DNA from: Streptomyces sp. NBC_01353
Lineage (GTDB): Bacteria; Actinomycetota; Actinomycetes; Streptomycetales; Streptomycetaceae
Direction: 5' to 3'
DNA: 64,000 bases
Assembly: GCF_036237275.1 (NCBI RefSeq)
Contig: NZ_CP108352.1
Span: 2,666,001 to 2,730,000 of the forward strand
The notes beneath the pieces were generated by a model. The model saw only the letters and a list, made by a program, of their open reading frames with translations, ran no database searches and had not been told where the DNA came from. The position numbers and the translations under genes were made by a program. Of this stretch, positions 61,039-64,000 are shown in pieces (the first letter of the stretch is position 1; every line of letters starts with the position of its first letter).

Positions 61039-63153
61039 CTACTGCGCCACGTGTCCGGAGGGCTGGTCGACGGCCTGGAGCGCGGCCTCCTCCGAGGGGC
61101 GGCGCCAGCCGTGCTCGCCGCGGGCGCGGAGCCAGGCCGTGGTCTCGCCGGGCGGCATCGCGGCGGCGACCAGCCAGCCCTGGACGGCGTCGCAGCCCAG
61201 GTCCCGCAGGCGCTCCCAGGTCTCGTCGTCCTCGACGCCCTCCGCGACGACGAGGAGGCCGAGCGAATGGGCGAGGTCGAGGGTGCAGCGGACGATCTCG
61301 GCGTCCTCGGCGTCGACGGCGAGCCGGGCGACGAAGGAGCGGTCGATCTTCAGCTCGCTCACCGGGAGGCGCCGCAGGTGTACGAGGGAGGAGTAGCCGG
61401 TGCCGAAGTCGTCGAGGGACATCTTCACGCCGTGGCCGGTCAGGCCGGCCATGGTGTCCGCGGCCCGCTGCGGGTCCTCCAGGAGCACGTGCTCCGTTAT
61501 CTCCAGTTGCAGCGCGCCGGCCGGGACCCCGTGGCGGGCAAGGCGGGCGGCGACGGCACCGGCGAATCCGGGGGTGTGGACGTCGCGTGGGGAGACGTTG
61601 ACGGCGACAGGAACGTTCAACCCCTGGGCTCGCCACCGGGCGACCTGCGCGAGCGCGGTCTCGAGGACGTACTCGGTGAGGTGGGGCATCAGGCCCGAGG
61701 ACTCGGCGATCGCGATGAACTCGTCCGGGGGGACCCGGCCGCGCTCGGGGTGCACCCAGCGCACCAGGGCCTCAAGGCCGGCGACCTGTCCGTCGAAGCG
61801 GACCTTGGGCTGGTAGTGGAGCTCGACCTCGCCGGCGTCAAGGGCGCGGCGCAGGTCGCCGAGGAGTCCGAGCCGGTCCGGGGTGTTGGAGTCGCGCTTC
61901 GACTCGTACACCTCCACGCCCGTACGGTCCCGCTTGGCCTGGTACATCGCCACGTCGGCCCGGCGCAGCAGCCCCTCGGCGTCGAGGGCGTGGTCGGGGA
62001 AGACGGCGACGCCGGCACTGGCCTCCAGGACGAGCGTGAGCCCGTCGAGGTCGAGCGGCGAGGAGAGTTCGGCGACGAGGTGGCGGGCGACGCGCTGGGC
62101 GCTGGTGGTGGAGTCGGCGATGGGGAGCAGGACGGCGAACTCGTCGCCGCCGAGCCGGGCGGCCTCCGCCCCGCGCGGCAGGGCGAGCTTGAGCCGCTCG
62201 GCGATCTGGAGCAGCAGTCGGTCTCCGGCGAGATGCCCGAGGGTGTCGTTGACCGATCGGAAACGGTCGAGGTCGATCAGGACGAGGGCGGAGCGCGCGC
62301 CCTCCCCCTCGGCCTCCTCGAGGGCCGTCCAGGCCCGCTCCAGGAGCCACTGGCGGTTCGGCAGTCCGGTGAGCGGGTCGCGCAGCTGCTCCTCGGCACG
62401 GGCGCGGGCGATCCAGAGGGTGGAGTCGAGGGCGATGAGCGGGACGGCGAAGAGCGGCAGCAGGACCGGCTGGGAGACCGCGACGACGCAGATCAGCGGG
62501 GCGATGCCGAGCAGCGCCACCGCGACGAGTCCCTGCCGGAGCAGGGCCGTGCGGGCGACGGTCGGCAGGCCGCCGCCCTGGGGCGAGAGGGCGTACCAGA
62601 GGAGCAGCCGGGTCACCACGAGGTAGGCGGCCGCGGCGAGCGCGACTTCCGGTACGTCGGCGATCCCCCAGTCGAGGGGCTGCCAGGGGCGCTCCACGGT
62701 CGGTACGTCTCCGAAGGCGGCGAGGACCAGGGCGGCGGCGCCGATGCCGAGGACGTCCACGGCGCCGTGCAGGAGTCCCTGGCGCCAGCGGTGGCAGCGG
62801 GCCGCGCCGACGAGGACGACGACGGCCATGGAGACGAGGCCGGCGGGCACCCAGCCGTAGAGCAGCAGGACCGCCAGGGTGAGGGCGGCGCCGGAGCCGG
62901 TGCCGCCCCACCAGCGGTCGCGGCCGAGGGCGACCAGGTGTCCGACGATGAGCCCGGTGAGGATGGCGAGGGACCAGCCCGCGGCGCCGTCGGGGAAGAG
63001 TCCGTGGCCGGTGCTCAGGGCCCGGTAGAAGCCGGTGGCGAGCACGACGGCGGCGACGCCCACCACGACTCCGGGCAGCCCGGAGGTGATGCCCACGAAG
63101 GTCTCACGGCCACGCGGCCGTGAGACCCGGGCGGCACTCTCGGTCGGTTTCAT
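61039..63153 (-). CDS. rmdB: Membrane GGDEF-EAL c-di-GMP phosphodiesterase, RmdB-like
   Basis: 704 residues. About eight membrane segments occupy residues 20-250, then GGDEF (RLGGDEFAVLL; no RxxD inhibitory site) and EAL (LEALVRW). The EAL metal and catalytic residues are all kept: VAVNVS, LEITEH, LDDFGTGYSS, LKIDRSF, AEGVED and AVQGW. It should hydrolyse c-di-GMP. Position next to ligA and domain order match RmdB, which I recall as one of two c-di-GMP phosphodiesterases controlling development in S. coelicolor. The ATG at 63153 follows GAGGGACGG. An inverted repeat lies in codons 9-18. Confidence 0.88.
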   Translation of the reverse strand: MKPTESAARVSRPRGRETFVGITSGLPGVVVGVAAVVLATGFYRALSTGHGLFPDGAAGWSLAILTGLIVGHLVALGRDRWWGGTGSGAALTLAVLLLYGWVPAGLVSMAVVVLVGAARCHRWRQGLLHGAVDVLGIGAAALVLAAFGDVPTVERPWQPLDWGIADVPEVALAAAAYLVVTRLLLWYALSPQGGGLPTVARTALLRQGLVAVALLGIAPLICVVAVSQPVLLPLFAVPLIALDSTLWIARARAEEQLRDPLTGLPNRQWLLERAWTALEEAEGEGARSALVLIDLDRFRSVNDTLGHLAGDRLLLQIAERLKLALPRGAEAARLGGDEFAVLLPIADSTTSAQRVARHLVAELSSPLDLDGLTLVLEASAGVAVFPDHALDAEGLLRRADVAMYQAKRDRTGVEVYESKRDSNTPDRLGLLGDLRRALDAGEVELHYQPKVRFDGQVAGLEALVRWVHPERGRVPPDEFIAIAESSGLMPHLTEYVLETALAQVARWRAQGLNVPVAVNVSPRDVHTPGFAGAVAARLARHGVPAGALQLEITEHVLLEDPQRAADTMAGLTGHGVKMSLDDFGTGYSSLVHLRRLPVSELKIDRSFVARLAVDAEDAEIVRCTLDLAHSLGLLVVAEGVEDDETWERLRDLGCDAVQGWLVAAAMPPGETTAWLRARGEHGWRRPSEEAALQAVDQPSGHVAQ
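63100..63127. repeat. 12-bp inverted repeat within the 5' coding region of rmdB
   Basis: GGTCTCACGGCC (63100-63111) and GGCCGTGAGACC (63116-63127), perfect, 4-nt loop. It would form a stable mRNA hairpin about 26 nt past the start codon. The intergenic stretch 63154-63392 holds nothing else I can support besides the promoter region. Confidence 0.7.
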
Positions 63154-63392
63154 TCCGTCCCTCTCACAGCCGGCGGTGCCGTCGCAACGCGATGGGCCGT
63201 TGCCATGCCTCCACGACCGGCAGAGCCCTCACACGGCCGTGCACTGCAGGCGCACGGTCTCAACAGTAGGCCGCGGAGGGCTCCGACGGGCAGCGCTCTC
63301 CATGTCTTGCCCGAATGCGAGCAGCCCACCCGTAACGATCTGGTATGCGCCGAACGGGTGACGTTCCCGGCTGTCCCTTGCCTCTCTCCCGG

Positions 63393-64000
<608 letters not shown>

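Noticed and set aside
61051-63123. Plus-strand frame of 690 codons opposite the RmdB-like gene
   Set aside because: Antisense shadow of a gene with full GGDEF and EAL motifs.

Overview
The window is a high-GC chromosomal segment of a Streptomyces-type actinomycete. The evidence is the near-universal G or C in third codon positions, the many GTG and TTG starts, twin-arginine and lipoprotein secretion signals, a LAL-type LuxR regulator, two c-di-GMP turnover proteins, and a gene order (ligA, rmdB-like, gatCAB ... ilvBNC, serA, proline catabolism, leuB, ilvE, urease-like genes, cimA) that I recall as the core arrangement of Streptomyces chromosomes. The genus call and recalled synteny are from memory; no search was run. 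I found no tRNA, rRNA, CRISPR array, transposase or phage gene.

Region by region. 1-8.1 kb: secreted GH101 glycosidase (runs off the left edge), a small secreted M15-like peptidase, a YceI protein, an EstB-type serine hydrolase, a second sliding clamp behind a DNA-damage-type promoter, and a TPM-domain membrane protein. 8.1-20.1 kb: citramalate synthase with a probable attenuator leader, a MHS transporter with TetR, a urease-like operon (ureAB-ureC-aguA) divergent from an NCS1 permease, then ilvE and leuB. 20.2-29.1 kb: an accessory stretch with a broken phosphoesterase gene, LysR/MDR and PadR/HAAS pairs, an AAC(2')-type acetyltransferase, an alpha/beta hydrolase, and a three-gene type VII-like toxin cassette bracketed by two identical 332-bp direct repeats, each holding a complete 78-aa gene. 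29.1-34.8 kb: proline to glutamate catabolism (proline dehydrogenase, P5C dehydrogenase) with a divergent PucR-type activator, then an MDR oxidoreductase convergent with a TetR gene. 34.9-40.5 kb: serA and the ilvB-ilvN-ilvC operon with a leader-peptide attenuator. 40.5-57.3 kb: a GGDEF protein with a degenerate EAL domain, dehydrogenases, a sugar dehydrogenase, a LAL regulator, an MMPL transporter, phospholipase C and an ArsR/VOC pair. 57.3-64 kb: gatC-gatA-(small membrane protein)-gatB, an rmdB-like GGDEF-EAL phosphodiesterase, and the C-terminal part of ligA (runs off the right edge).

A theme is branched-chain amino acid synthesis. cimA (2-oxobutyrate source), ilvBNC, leuB and ilvE are spread over 32 kb, and the two pathway entry points carry leader hairpins. 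The most unusual elements are the toxin-like cassette between perfect repeats, the damage-inducible-looking second beta clamp, and the urease-like operon whose catalytic subunit lacks the flap cysteine and which contains agmatine deiminase instead of urease accessory genes.
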